Source: Prochlorococcus sp. AG-409-L14 (GTDB lineage: Bacteria > Cyanobacteriota > Cyanobacteriia > PCC-6307 > Cyanobiaceae). From it: DNA of 64,000 nucleotides. Under the pieces are notes generated by a model, which saw only the letters and a list, made by a program, of their open reading frames with translations, searched no databases and was not told the origin of the DNA. Both the position numbers and the translations under genes were made by a program. The DNA lies in contig QCKF01000004.1 of assembly GCA_003215545.1 (NCBI GenBank), positions 1 through 64,000 on the forward strand, written 5' to 3'. Positions within the stretch are counted from its first letter, which is position 1, and every line of letters begins with the position of its first letter. Positions 35,176 through 45,119 of this stretch are shown piece after piece.

Positions 35176-36516
35176 TCATAAAGCACCAGTTGCTGTGTTG
35201 TCTAGTACACCGCCTAGATGTGATGTCAGGTTCAGGCAAGTGACTACATCAGGTTGGCTTGGATCAGGACTGATGTCGACAACTGTTACACCACCATTCC
35301 CTTGTTTGATCATCCATATGTCTGAAGGAGAAAGCCCAAGGAGATTACAAAGAATGGTTTTGTTTACTGCATCATGCGCTACTACAAGTGCAGTTTCATT
35401 AGAGGTTAGAGATGAACAAATTTCCTTCCATGCTTTTGTTGATCTTTCCCAAACCTCTTTAATAGTTTCACCTTGAGGCATTTGTACTTTTTGAGGTGAC
35501 TTTTTCCAGGTTTCTAATAAATCAGGCCAATTTTCTTTGATTTCAGATTCCAGTTTCCCTTCCCATAGACCATGACCTATCTCCATAAGATCTTGTATTT
35601 TTGTAATTTCGACTCCTTGATGAGAAGCTAAAATTGCCTCTGCTGTTTCTTTAGGTCTAGACATAGGACTTGTATATGCCTTGTTAATAGCAACTCCTTT
35701 GAGGAATTTCCCAGCGGCTCTTGCTTGCTTTTGTCCATTTTTGTTTAGAGGAATATCAATCTGCCCTTGGAAGCGACCTTCTAGATTCCAGTCAGTTTCA
35801 CCATGCCTAACAAGTATTACTCTTGCATTTTTCCCTTTTCTAGGGATTATTGGATCTAGATGAGTTGTGCTATTGAGACATTCGATTTGAGTTTTGAATC
35901 TCTTGTTTTTTTCAGTTGGATTCAGGTTGAAAATTGATATAGATGCATTGTTAACCTGAAATTTCCTAAAACCTTGATTTGGCTCACCTATTAATTGAAG
36001 AATTAAGCAGCGTAGGATTGCATTATGTCCAACGATTAAAACTGTTTGATTGTCTTGTGGTGAATGTCTGAGTATTAACTTTTCTATGAAGTCATTTGAT
36101 TGAGCCATGAGCTCTTGAATGGGATTGTATTTTTTTCCGTCTTTATGAGTTAAAACTAAGTCTTTGGGGCTTGACTTCCAGATTTTAAACTGATCAGGGA
36201 ATTGACTCTCAACTTCTTGAACTGTAAGTCCAGCCCATGGTTCGAGATCTACTTCTAAAAGTCCTTCGTCAAAAATTGGTTCAAGGGGTTTTTCAAGTTG
36301 TCCTATTAGATTTTTTGTTGTTAGAGCAGCGCGTTGTAGCGAGGAACTATAAATGGCATCGATAGGAAGATCCTTGAGAGACTCTCCTGTCTTGATTGCC
36401 TGGGTGGTTCCTTCTTTGGTGAGCTTGGAAAGGTCGTTTCGGCCTTGAATGCGACGGTCCTTGTTATAGGTGCTAAGACCGTGGCGAACGATTATGAGAC
36501 GCAAAGCCATATTCAT
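35176..36516 (-). CDS. Tandem histidine-phosphatase (phosphoglycerate mutase-like) protein
   Basis: 446 aa with two complete phosphoglycerate-mutase-superfamily domains. The first has RHG at 11-13 and a second-His motif VGHNAI (His164). The second has RHGETDWN at 237-244 and VAHDAVNK near 383. The first domain has Leu after RHG where Glu is usual. Two-domain proteins like this are common in cyanobacteria and are annotated as phosphoglycerate mutase or sugar-phosphate phosphatase; the substrate is not determined. It is followed by the inactive dihydroorotase homologue. Confidence 0.85.
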   Translation of the reverse strand: MNMALRLIIVRHGLSTYNKDRRIQGRNDLSKLTKEGTTQAIKTGESLKDLPIDAIYSSSLQRAALTTKNLIGQLEKPLEPIFDEGLLEVDLEPWAGLTVQEVESQFPDQFKIWKSSPKDLVLTHKDGKKYNPIQELMAQSNDFIEKLILRHSPQDNQTVLIVGHNAILRCLILQLIGEPNQGFRKFQVNNASISIFNLNPTEKNKRFKTQIECLNSTTHLDPIIPRKGKNARVILVRHGETDWNLEGRFQGQIDIPLNKNGQKQARAAGKFLKGVAINKAYTSPMSRPKETAEAILASHQGVEITKIQDLMEIGHGLWEGKLESEIKENWPDLLETWKKSPQKVQMPQGETIKEVWERSTKAWKEICSSLTSNETALVVAHDAVNKTILCNLLGLSPSDIWMIKQGNGGVTVVDISPDPSQPDVVTCLNLTSHLGGVLDNTATGAL

Positions 36517-36619
36517 ATGGTTTTATTTGATGCCATCGTATGGGCAATCTGTCAACCTAATGTTTTAGGGATATGGAGTATTTGTATCTGCTGATGTCTA
36601 TTCGTTTATACAAGTCACT

Positions 36620-37975
36620 ATGAGACAAGACAATCCCACTTGGAAAGTAGTCTTGGCGGCCATTTCGCTTTCCCTTACGTTTTTAGTATGGGCAAGTGGA
36701 TTGCAAGAAAGTTTTAGTCGGCCCTCTGTTACGCCAAAGCTTTCCTTTCGGCAACAAGAAATGGCATTATTGGCAGAACAATCAGTTCCTAGACCAATTA
36801 GGCCACTTCTGATTGGATCCAGTCCTAAAGAGAATTTAAGGCAATCTCTAAGTCAGATCCCTTTTGAAGATTTAGGAGAAAGGGAAAGGCTTTTATTAGC
36901 CGCATTAGCTCCAGAAAGACTAGATCGTGATCGTATTCTTAATAGTTCCTCTTTCGAGAGTCCATTAAGTAAGGCGCAAGATATTCTTTTGTCATATGAG
37001 GGCAAAACCTTATCTAGAGACTTACTTGATAGTTTGAATGAGTTGAGAAATGACCCTGTCCTTTTTCAAGTAATGTGTTCATCTTTGGGTGGTGGACCAA
37101 CTCTTTGTATTGACCCAGGACTGTCTAACTCGATGGCTATGCGCTTGTTGCTAAGTCAGTTCTTGCCCCTCATTACAGTTCTTTTTGGGGTTATACTCTT
37201 AATACTTCAGTCGTGGAAGATAATTAGAGATCGAGGAATTAAGTGGCCAAATTTAATAGCTCTGCCTCTTTCCTTGACTGACATGATTATTCTTATAGCA
37301 GGGGGGTTTGTTGTTTTAGGGGAAGTTATTTCTCCTGTATTGGTAATCCCAATAACCTCTTCTCTTTCTAATGGAGTTGTTACTCCGATTAGTGAATCAA
37401 TAAAAGTTTTTGTTGGATATATCTCAATGACAGTGCCTGCATTGCTGATTCTTAGGCAACAAATTAATAGTTTTAAATATATTGAAATGCCTTTAGGGGG
37501 TTGGTTTCAATGGAAAATACAGCCTTGGGGTGTTGCCTTTTTGAAAGCATTCAGAGGCTGGGTCATGGTTACTCCTTTAGTGCTTCTTACAGCATGGCTT
37601 ATGAATACGTTCGTAGGAGATCAAGGTGGTAGTAACCCTTTGCTTGAACTTGTACTAAATAGTAATGATTCTCTTTCATTGCTATTACTTGTAGTCACAA
37701 CAGTCTTTTTAGCGCCGTTATTTGAGGAACTGATTTTTCGTGGTGTCTTGCTCCCAGTCCTAGCAAAGGAATGGGGACGTTTTCTGGGCGTAATAATTAG
37801 TGCTTTAGTTTTTGCATTGGCTCATCTCAGTGTTGGAGAATTGCCTCCTTTAATTGTTTTGGGTTTAGGACTTGGACTTCTTAGGCTGACTTCAGGCCGC
37901 CTATTCCCATGTGTTTTAATGCATTCATTATGGAATGGGGTGACTTTTTCTAATCTTCTTTTATTGGGTGGATGA
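36620..37975 (+). CDS. CPBP-family intramembrane endopeptidase
   Basis: 451 aa. An N-terminal helix and a soluble region of about 150 residues come first, then eight or so membrane helices. The active-site motif FEELIFRG (Glu369, Glu370) and the later ALAHLS (His402) are the CAAX protease/ABI signature. The long N-terminal domain is longer than in most family members and may face the periplasm. Function in cyanobacteria is unsettled; processing of prenylated or membrane peptides is possible. Confidence 0.9.
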   Translation: MRQDNPTWKVVLAAISLSLTFLVWASGLQESFSRPSVTPKLSFRQQEMALLAEQSVPRPIRPLLIGSSPKENLRQSLSQIPFEDLGERERLLLAALAPERLDRDRILNSSSFESPLSKAQDILLSYEGKTLSRDLLDSLNELRNDPVLFQVMCSSLGGGPTLCIDPGLSNSMAMRLLLSQFLPLITVLFGVILLILQSWKIIRDRGIKWPNLIALPLSLTDMIILIAGGFVVLGEVISPVLVIPITSSLSNGVVTPISESIKVFVGYISMTVPALLILRQQINSFKYIEMPLGGWFQWKIQPWGVAFLKAFRGWVMVTPLVLLTAWLMNTFVGDQGGSNPLLELVLNSNDSLSLLLLVVTTVFLAPLFEELIFRGVLLPVLAKEWGRFLGVIISALVFALAHLSVGELPPLIVLGLGLGLLRLTSGRLFPCVLMHSLWNGVTFSNLLLLGG

Positions 37976-38091
37976 AAAGAGTAAGTAATAAGTAATTAAT
38001 TTGTGGATAGCCTTGCAAGGTCCTTTTTAGGGTGTTTCACTAAATTATTAACTTGTTTGGTTTAGTGGGGGCTCTAGTTCAGCATTGTGAA

Positions 38092-38538
38092 ATGAGACCC
38101 GAACGATTCGCCAAAGGCAATCGTTCTAGATCTGCGCTTCGCTTGATAAAGGGGTCTATTTCTTCTCAGAAGTTATCTCGTCAGTTTCCTGTACTTGTTG
38201 GTTTGCATAGGGCAATTGATGGAGCATTGATCGCTGTATTAGTAGTTGCTGCATCTATGTCGGGACTTGCTTTGCATTGGCAGCATCTTTGGACACTTGC
38301 CTTTAATCGTTTAGAGAGTACTCGTGATCTATCTCAGAGGCTTGTTGAATCTACCGCTTTACTTGAGAGACATTTACTTAAAAGGAATAGCTTGCCTGAA
38401 CTAATGGTTCCTACCAAGGCTGCAAATCTTATTTATTTGAATAATCCATATTCTATGAGTCAATCTAGAGGTAATGCCTATAAACCCTTTGCTGTCTTGA
38501 TAAGACTAAAGCACAATTCAGTTAATCACGGCTACTGA
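38092..38538 (+). CDS. FtsL-like candidate upstream of ftsI
   Basis: 148 aa from the ATG at 38092; the frame is open from a TTG at 38053. Layout: basic cytosolic tail (GNRSRSALRLIKG), one membrane helix (about 55-73 of the long form), then a short heptad stretch (LESTRDLSQRLVESTALLERHLL). This is the topology of the division protein FtsL. The stop overlaps the ftsI start by one base, the normal place for ftsL. No sequence identity can be claimed because FtsL is poorly conserved. A divisome role is inference. Confidence 0.5.
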   Translation: MRPERFAKGNRSRSALRLIKGSISSQKLSRQFPVLVGLHRAIDGALIAVLVVAASMSGLALHWQHLWTLAFNRLESTRDLSQRLVESTALLERHLLKRNSLPELMVPTKAANLIYLNNPYSMSQSRGNAYKPFAVLIRLKHNSVNHGY

Positions 38539-40346
38539 TGCCGCGTTCTAGGTCTAAATATTCAAGGATTCCAGGACGATCACGTAGGAATGTTCGCCCT
38601 TTGGAAGACTTGCCTGATAACAGGTTTAGATTGGTTTTTGCAATTCTTTTGCTTGGATTGAGTGCGCTTATTGGAAGGATGGCATGGCTACAGGTGCTTC
38701 AGGCACCTGAGCTAGAAGCTAAAGCTCGTTCATTTCAGACACAAAAGATTCAACCACTTGGTACAAGGCGTTCAATAGTTGATCGAATGGGTAGGTTGGT
38801 TGCAATTGATGAAGAGCATTTTCGTCTTTGGGCTCACCCTAGATACTTTAATTTTCCAGGCGATAGTCCAACATTTGTTAGATCTTCTCGAGAGGTAGCT
38901 AACAAGCTGTCTCCTCTTTTATCGACGTCTATAGATAATCTGATGAAACGCTTAGGGGATCAGCCTTCAGGCGTTAGATTGGCCGATGGGATTAGTTCTG
39001 AGGTTGCGTCAGAAATTCGTAGTCTTGGCATTAGTGGCTTAGATCTAGAGGCTTATCCTCAAAGGATTTATCCACAAGGAACTCTTTTCGCAAATGTTGT
39101 TGGGTTTCTTAATCAAGAAAGGATACCGCAAGCTGGTTTAGAACAAAGTCTTAATGATCAGCTTTTACGAAAAGAGAAGGCTCGTGTCTTAAGGCGAGGA
39201 GCTGATGGAACTCCACTTCCTGCAGATTTGGCACCTGGGGTTTTTTATGGAGATGATTTGCGCCTTCACCTCACTCTTGATGCACGCCTACAGGAGCTAG
39301 CTGTTAAGGCTTTATCTACTCAAGTAGAAGAATGGAATGCAAAAAAAGGGGTAGCGATAGTTATGGATGTTACTAATGGGGAGCTGCTTGTATTGGCTTC
39401 AACTCCAACATATGACCCAAATAAGTATTGGGAGTTTTCTCCTGCACTTTTCCGGGAGTGGTCTGTTCAGGATCTTTTTGAACCTGGGTCAACTTTTAAG
39501 CCAATCAACCTTGCACTTGCTTTAGAAGAGAGGGCTATTGATCCAAATGGACTTATTGAAGATACGGGCAGTATATCTGTTGGAGGATGGTCGATATATA
39601 ACCATGATAAAAGAGCTAATGGATTAATTGACTTTGCAAAAGTTTTGCAGGTTTCAAGTAATGTTGGGATGGTTAAAATTATGAGTCAGCTACAACCCTC
39701 TAGTTATTGGGATTGGTTATATCGACTTGGACTTAGTGTTAAGCCAGAAACAGATCTTCCAGGTGCGGTTGCTGGTCAATTAAAGAATAAAGAGAAGTTT
39801 GTTTCACATTCTATTGAGCCTGCAACTGCTTCTTATGGTCAGGGATTTTCTTTGACTCCATTGAAGCTAGCTCAGTTGCATGCATTAATTGCTAATGGTG
39901 GATATCTTGTTCATCCTCACATTACAAAGGGTTTAAAGGGAGGGGATTTAACTTCTTTCAATTTCTCCTCTAATAAGAGTTATCAGTTATTAAGAAATGA
40001 TGTAACCCAAAAAGTCCTTGAATGGATGGAAACTGTTGTAGAAGATGGAAGTGGAAAGGGGGTTAAAACGCCTGGTTATCGGATAGGTGGTAAAACAGGG
40101 ACTGCTCAAAAAGCCTCGGATGGTGCTTATAAGCCTGGCGCGCAAATTTGTAGTTTCGTAGCTAGCTTGCCGCTTGAAAGTCCAAGGTATGTGGTTTTAG
40201 TGGTTATTGATGAGCCGCAGGGCCCAAATGCCTATGGATCCACTGTTGCTGTACCTGTAGCTAAGAAAATTATTGATAGTTTGTTAGTCCTTCAGAAAAT
40301 TCCACCTAGTAGTGATTCTGGAACAATCCAATTGGCAGAAGGTTAA
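38538..40346 (+). CDS. ftsI: Class B penicillin-binding protein (septal transpeptidase FtsI)
   Basis: 602 aa. Cross-links peptidoglycan at the division septum. A short basic tail, one membrane helix (about 32-50) and the class B dimerisation domain lead to the transpeptidase. Catalytic Ser318 is in STFK (318-321), the SSN motif at 373-375, and KTGTA near 514-518. The start overlaps the stop of the FtsL-like gene, so the two are translationally coupled. Confidence 0.93.
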   Translation: MPRSRSKYSRIPGRSRRNVRPLEDLPDNRFRLVFAILLLGLSALIGRMAWLQVLQAPELEAKARSFQTQKIQPLGTRRSIVDRMGRLVAIDEEHFRLWAHPRYFNFPGDSPTFVRSSREVANKLSPLLSTSIDNLMKRLGDQPSGVRLADGISSEVASEIRSLGISGLDLEAYPQRIYPQGTLFANVVGFLNQERIPQAGLEQSLNDQLLRKEKARVLRRGADGTPLPADLAPGVFYGDDLRLHLTLDARLQELAVKALSTQVEEWNAKKGVAIVMDVTNGELLVLASTPTYDPNKYWEFSPALFREWSVQDLFEPGSTFKPINLALALEERAIDPNGLIEDTGSISVGGWSIYNHDKRANGLIDFAKVLQVSSNVGMVKIMSQLQPSSYWDWLYRLGLSVKPETDLPGAVAGQLKNKEKFVSHSIEPATASYGQGFSLTPLKLAQLHALIANGGYLVHPHITKGLKGGDLTSFNFSSNKSYQLLRNDVTQKVLEWMETVVEDGSGKGVKTPGYRIGGKTGTAQKASDGAYKPGAQICSFVASLPLESPRYVVLVVIDEPQGPNAYGSTVAVPVAKKIIDSLLVLQKIPPSSDSGTIQLAEG

Positions 40347-40440
40347 GGTTCGCTGAAGATTTTATTTGGGTTTTAGAAAGAAGGTGCGTGAGTGAAAAAT
40401 CAAGCTAGTTTACGGGCGTATGAGGTATTAGTTTTTTTTT

Positions 40441-41613
40441 ATGACGACCCTTCTTGAACAACTCTCTTCAATGACAGTGGTTGTTGCAGATACTGGAGAT
40501 CTCGAGGCCATTCGTACTTTTACGCCTAGAGATGCAACCACTAATCCTTCTTTGATATTAGCTGCGGCACAGATTCCTTCTTATCAGAAGCTTATAGATG
40601 AAGCATTGCAGTCATCTAGGCAACGAATTGGAATGTCAGGAGCTGTGGAGGAAGTTGTTCATGAAGCTTTAGATGAGATTTGTGTATTTTTTGGAAAGGA
40701 AATTCTTAAGGTTGTTCCTGGGAGAGTCTCAACAGAAGTAGACGCTCGTTTGAGCTTTGATAAAGATGCAACGATTGCAAAAGCTAGGAAATTAATAGGT
40801 TTGTATAACGAATTAGGGATCTCAAAGGACCGTGTTTTAATAAAAATTGCATCTACTTGGGAAGGGATAAAAGCAGCAGAGATCCTTGAAAAGGAAGGCA
40901 TTCACTGCAACCTGACCTTGTTATTTGGTTTTGGCCAAGCAGTTGCATGTGCAGAAGCTGGGGTAACACTTATTTCTCCTTTTGTAGGAAGGATTCTTGA
41001 TTGGTATAAGGCTAAAACGGGTAGAGATTCTTATTCAGGTCCAGAAGACCCAGGAGTTATTTCTGTCACTAAAATCTTTAATTACTTCAAAGCATATGGT
41101 TATAAGACAGAAGTTATGGGCGCAAGCTTTAGGAACATTGAAGAAATAATAGAGTTGGCGGGATGTGACTTGTTAACAATATCGCCAAAGCTTCTAGATC
41201 AACTGAGGAAAACTAAGGGCTCTTTAATAAGGAAATTGGACCCTTCTAATATTATTGATGTTCAGGAGAAGTTGCATATTGACAAACCTAAATTTGATGA
41301 ATTTATGAATAAAGATCCTATGGCAAGTGAGAAATTGGAAGAAGGAATCAGGGGTTTTAGTAAGGCTATTGATACGTTAGAAGCACAGCTGGCACATAGA
41401 CTTGCAGTTATTGAAGGTGGAGCAGCTTTCAGTCATGTTGTCCAGGAAATCTTCATGTTGAATGATCTTGACGGTGATGGGTGTATTACAAGAGAAGAAT
41501 GGTTAGGTAGTGATGCAGTCTTTGATGCATTAGATCATGATCACGATGGAAGATTGTTACAGGATGATGTCCGTTCAGGACTTGGCGCAGCTTTGGCTTT
41601 GGGAAATGTGTAG
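40441..41613 (+). CDS. tal: Transaldolase with C-terminal EF-hand pair
   Basis: 390 aa. Pentose-phosphate enzyme moving a three-carbon unit between sugar phosphates. [10 protein letters not shown] (31-40) and Schiff-base Lys135 in [10 protein letters not shown] are canonical. Beyond the normal end (about 330 residues) are two complete 12-residue calcium-binding loops: [12 protein letters not shown] (342-353) and [12 protein letters not shown] (365-376). Calcium binding is therefore expected, possibly tying carbon flow to calcium. From memory this fusion also occurs in other marine picocyanobacteria. Confidence 0.95.
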   Translation: MTTLLEQLSSMTVVVADTGDLEAIRTFTPRDATTNPSLILAAAQIPSYQKLIDEALQSSRQRIGMSGAVEEVVHEALDEICVFFGKEILKVVPGRVSTEVDARLSFDKDATIAKARKLIGLYNELGISKDRVLIKIASTWEGIKAAEILEKEGIHCNLTLLFGFGQAVACAEAGVTLISPFVGRILDWYKAKTGRDSYSGPEDPGVISVTKIFNYFKAYGYKTEVMGASFRNIEEIIELAGCDLLTISPKLLDQLRKTKGSLIRKLDPSNIIDVQEKLHIDKPKFDEFMNKDPMASEKLEEGIRGFSKAIDTLEAQLAHRLAVIEGGAAFSHVVQEIFMLNDLDGDGCITREEWLGSDAVFDALDHDHDGRLLQDDVRSGLGAALALGNV

Positions 41614-41641
41614 GAAATAGTTTTCCCATATTGATTGGCGC

Positions 41642-42778
41642 TTATTTGCTCTTATTGAAGAGCAGTCTTTTTATAACTCTTTCCGCTATATCTCCATAGC
41701 CCATATCCCCTGACAAAATCTCAGCAATCCTTTGTGGTGCTGTAGGCCTTTTTATCCCTAGCTGGTAACCAACTTTTGGAAATCTATAAAAGACCTGAGC
41801 TATTCTTCTTCCCCATGCCATTGACTCGCCCCATTGGACTTTAATTCTTTTTGTGTAATCACCTAGATTATTTGTACTTCCATTTAACCAATTCTCGAGG
41901 CTTATAGCGGCTTCAAATCCACTCATAATTGCGGGTCTTAATCCTTCTGCAAGGAATGGGTCACAAAGTGATGCGGCATCACCTACTAAAACAACGCCTT
42001 CTCCGTGGAGATTGTGATGCCCATTCCAGACTCTTAATGACGCTGTAATTCTTTTGCCTGCTTCAGAATTAAATCCCAAGCTAGGGAGGAATTCTTCGAG
42101 GACATTTTTGTTCTTGTATGTGGCGGGTTGGCCAATAAATGTCCCAACACCAACGTTTACTCCATCTTTTAATGGGAAAGCCCAAGCAAAGCCATGTTTA
42201 ACAAGCCCGAATTCAAATCTTGTAGTTCCATCTTTTAGATTACCCCTCCCTTTAAGTCGTACTGAAATTGTAGAAGCTTGGTGGATTTTTTTGGGGCCAA
42301 TAGATAGTTTTTTGGCCCAGGGTGAATTTGATCCATCAGCAATTACAATTCCCCTTGATTTAATCTTTTGACTGTCTTCACTAATAACTTCCCAGTGAGC
42401 TCCTTTCCTTCTAATATCTGAGACTTTAAAAGGTCTAATTACTTCTGCTCCTTTATCAATTGCATGGTTAATAATTAAAGAATCTAGTTTTTCCCGTCTT
42501 ATTATCCAGAAAGGAGAAGACCCTGGAAGCTTTGCTCTTATAGGGTCTTCTAGACAAAAGCTAAAATTAACTTCTTCGATTATTTGATCTACTATTGACT
42601 CTATTTGAAAAGGGAAGAATTTTTTTACTGAGGCAGCCATTCCTCCTGCGCATGGCTTTAAATTGTCTACTTCATTTTTCTCTAGGATTAAGACTTTTTT
42701 CCCTGCCCTTGCAAGATGATAGGCAGCAGTTGCACCAGAAGCACCTGCTCCAATAATTATGACATCAATAGTTTTCAA
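41642..42778 (-). CDS. Geranylgeranyl-reductase-family FAD oxidoreductase
   Basis: 378 aa from a TTG start that overlaps the frr stop by four bases. FAD motif [21 protein letters not shown] (residues 6-26), the KPCAGG substrate loop, and the second flavin motif [19 protein letters not shown] are clear. The family includes ChlP (reduces the chlorophyll phytyl tail) and archaeal lipid reductases. This looks like a ChlP paralogue; the substrate is unknown. Coupled to frr. Confidence 0.85.
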   Translation of the reverse strand: MKTIDVIIIGAGASGATAAYHLARAGKKVLILEKNEVDNLKPCAGGMAASVKKFFPFQIESIVDQIIEEVNFSFCLEDPIRAKLPGSSPFWIIRREKLDSLIINHAIDKGAEVIRPFKVSDIRRKGAHWEVISEDSQKIKSRGIVIADGSNSPWAKKLSIGPKKIHQASTISVRLKGRGNLKDGTTRFEFGLVKHGFAWAFPLKDGVNVGVGTFIGQPATYKNKNVLEEFLPSLGFNSEAGKRITASLRVWNGHHNLHGEGVVLVGDAASLCDPFLAEGLRPAIMSGFEAAISLENWLNGSTNNLGDYTKRIKVQWGESMAWGRRIAQVFYRFPKVGYQLGIKRPTAPQRIAEILSGDMGYGDIAERVIKRLLFNKSK

Positions 42779-43323
42779 ACCTTCAGAATATCTGTTTCTT
42801 TTTCTGCAAGGTGTTTTTCAATTTCCGAGATATATTTATTTGTAAGCTTTTGAATATTATCTTGCTCATCTCTGCTTTTATCTTCTGATATTTCACCTTC
42901 CTTTTCTAGTTTTTTAATTTTTTCTATTGCATCTCTACGAATATTTCGCAGAGAAACTTTCCCTTCTTCTGCATATTTTGAAGCTAATTTGCAAAATTCT
43001 TTTCTTCTCTCTTCAGTAAGTGGAGGAACATTTATTCGAATTATTTTCCCATCATTATTTGGTGTAAATCCAAGGTCACTTGTTGAGATTGCTTTTTCTA
43101 TTAGTGCTAATGAACTTAAGTCAAAGGGTTGTATCGCAATAGTTTGAGAATCAGGAGTAGAAATAGTTGCTAATGACTTTAGCGGCGTATCTGCACCATA
43201 ATATTCAACAGTCAACCGGTCAAGAAGAGAAGGATTGGCTCGGCCAGTTCTTATTGTATTAAAGGTTCTTTGTGCTGATTCAACAGATTTGATCATGTTT
43301 GACTCAAGTTCTTTGTTTGTCAT
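42775..43323 (-). CDS. frr: Ribosome recycling factor
   Basis: 182 aa, tRNA-shaped two-domain protein. With EF-G it splits ribosomes after termination. [22 protein letters not shown], and [34 protein letters not shown] near the hinge and C-terminal helix, are family hallmarks. It lies downstream of pyrH in the common bacterial pyrH-frr order, 60 bp apart. Confidence 0.97.
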   Translation of the reverse strand: MTNKELESNMIKSVESAQRTFNTIRTGRANPSLLDRLTVEYYGADTPLKSLATISTPDSQTIAIQPFDLSSLALIEKAISTSDLGFTPNNDGKIIRINVPPLTEERRKEFCKLASKYAEEGKVSLRNIRRDAIEKIKKLEKEGEISEDKSRDEQDNIQKLTNKYISEIEKHLAEKETDILKV

Positions 43324-43383
43324 GGTCTTTTAGGGAAAGTAAGTCAAGTGAAGGTTTGCTTTGGGCAAAGAAGATCTTTTCCT

Positions 43384-44088
43384 TTAGCCGATGCGAGAGC
43401 CGATTGAGTCGCCTGCTACGGCTCTGCTGATATTGCCTGGTTCAAAAAGGTTAAAGACAACAATAGGAATTTTATTGTCTTTGCAGAGTGCAATAGCAGT
43501 GCCGTCCATTACTGCAATCTCACGGCTAAGCACTTCTTGAAATGAGAGAGTGTCAAAACGAGTAGCATCAGGGTATTTCTTTGGATCTTTGTCATAAACA
43601 CCATCGACTTTTGTTGCCTTAAATACGACATCTGCGTTTATTTCTGCAGCTCGTAAAGCTGCTGTTGTATCAGTAGTAAAGAATGGGTTCCCGCATCCAC
43701 CTCCAAATACAACAACCCTGCCTTTCTCAAGATGTCTAATAGCCCTTCGTCGTATATAAGGTTCGGCGACCTGTTGCATTTCAATCGCACTCTGAACCCT
43801 TGTAGGTACTCCACTTCTCTCTAACCCATCTTGAAGAGTTATTGCGTTCATTACTGTTGCCAACATGCCTACATAATCAGCTGTAGCTCTGTCCATTCCA
43901 GCAGCTGAACCTTTTAATCCCCTGAAAATGTTTCCTCCTCCAACAACAATGGCCAATTGGGTGCCATTTGCAACAACTTTGGAAACATCTTTAGCGATGG
44001 ATTGAACAATGGCGGGATCAATGCCATAGGGCTTCTCTCCCATTAAGGCTTCACCGCTTAGCTTTAAAAGGACTCGCTCGTAGGCCAT
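43384..44088 (-). CDS. pyrH: UMP kinase
   Basis: 234 aa hexameric enzyme making UDP from [14 protein letters not shown] (7-17), the glycine-rich [10 protein letters not shown] (48-57) and [20 protein letters not shown] near the end are typical of bacterial UMP kinases. Upstream of frr on the same strand. Confidence 0.97.
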   Translation of the reverse strand: MAYERVLLKLSGEALMGEKPYGIDPAIVQSIAKDVSKVVANGTQLAIVVGGGNIFRGLKGSAAGMDRATADYVGMLATVMNAITLQDGLERSGVPTRVQSAIEMQQVAEPYIRRRAIRHLEKGRVVVFGGGCGNPFFTTDTTAALRAAEINADVVFKATKVDGVYDKDPKKYPDATRFDTLSFQEVLSREIAVMDGTAIALCKDNKIPIVVFNLFEPGNISRAVAGDSIGSRIG

Positions 44089-44102
44089 TCACTCCCCATA
44101 TC

Positions 44103-44318
44103 TTGATGACAGTAGCAAGTCTTCTTCAAAAAGGTATTTTTTGGTTTCAAAGTGCTCATTTTTTTAGAAATATCAACTGGATGGGCTTTGGGCTTGCTTT
44201 GGTGAAATTAAATTCAAATTATAGTAAACAATCTATAAGAAAATATATAGCTATTAATTCATCCTTTCTATTGATTTGCTTAGGGTATTTGCTTTTAGGA
44301 GATGGATATGCTAAATAA
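44103..44318 (+). CDS. Possible small ORF, 71 aa
   Basis: An ATG frame filling most of the gap between pyrH and cobO. The C-terminal third has one hydrophobic stretch (AINSSFLLICLGYLLLGDG). Composition is not clearly protein-like and no ribosome site is visible, so it may be chance. Confidence 0.25.
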   Translation: MMTVASLLQKGIFWFQSAHFFRNINWMGFGLALVKLNSNYSKQSIRKYIAINSSFLLICLGYLLLGDGYAK

Positions 44319-44352
44319 ATTTTAAATCCTTAATTAGGAAATCTAGGATATT

Positions 44353-45045
44353 TTAAAATTCAATCCCAGGCTGGGCTTTAATTCCTTGATCCATAAAGTG
44401 ATGTTTAATTATTTTCATTTCAGTGACCATATCAGCAACATTAATAAGTTCCGGAGGAGCACCTCTCCCTGTTAAAACAACATGTGTTAGGGGTGGTCTT
44501 TCTTTTAAACCAGAGATTACTTCGGTTGCTGAAATATAACCAAGTTTGATTGCAATATTTATTTCGTCGAGTATGACAAGTTTTTGCTCCTTACTTTTTA
44601 AATATATAAGCGATTGCTCCCATGCTTTCCTAACAAAAAGTTTGTCCCTATCTCTGTCTTGGGTCATCCAAGTAAAACCTTCTCCAAGTGCATGCCAGCT
44701 TATTGCCTGACCAAATTGCTTTAAAGATCTTGCCTCGCCAGGACTCCACCCACCTTTTATAAATTGGATTATGGCGACATTTTCCCCGTGTCCAAGTGTT
44801 CTAAGTGCCATCCCTATTGCTCCAGTAGTTTTACCTTTGCCATTGCCAGTGAAAATTAATATCAAGCCCTTCTCTTGATCTCTTTTTGATAGCCTCTCTT
44901 CTTGTACCTCCTTACGTCTTTGCATTCTTTTCTGGTATCCGTCTACATCTTTTTCTGGGGCTAATCGGCCTCCCATGCCTAGTTTTTCAGCAGTTAAGTC
45001 TAGTTCTTTGAAGTCAAGTTGATTTTTGCGATTATCTTCTTGCAT
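44353..45045 (-). CDS. cobO: Cob(I)yrinic acid a,c-diamide adenosyltransferase
   Basis: 230 aa. Attaches the adenosyl group in cobamide synthesis and salvage. P-loop GNGKGKTTGA at 67-76, then RSLKQFGQAISWHALGEGFTW and the KLVILDEINIAI Walker B stretch. The N-terminal 60 residues include the conserved GYQKRMQRRKEVQEERL helix. Pairs functionally with cobK at 25.3 kb. Confidence 0.95.
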   Translation of the reverse strand: MQEDNRKNQLDFKELDLTAEKLGMGGRLAPEKDVDGYQKRMQRRKEVQEERLSKRDQEKGLILIFTGNGKGKTTGAIGMALRTLGHGENVAIIQFIKGGWSPGEARSLKQFGQAISWHALGEGFTWMTQDRDRDKLFVRKAWEQSLIYLKSKEQKLVILDEINIAIKLGYISATEVISGLKERPPLTHVVLTGRGAPPELINVADMVTEMKIIKHHFMDQGIKAQPGIEF

Positions 45046-45119
45046 AATTTGTCTTGTGTTGTTGATGTTATACTTACCATTTATAGATTTAGATTTTCCT
45101 GAATTTATTTTTTGTAAGA

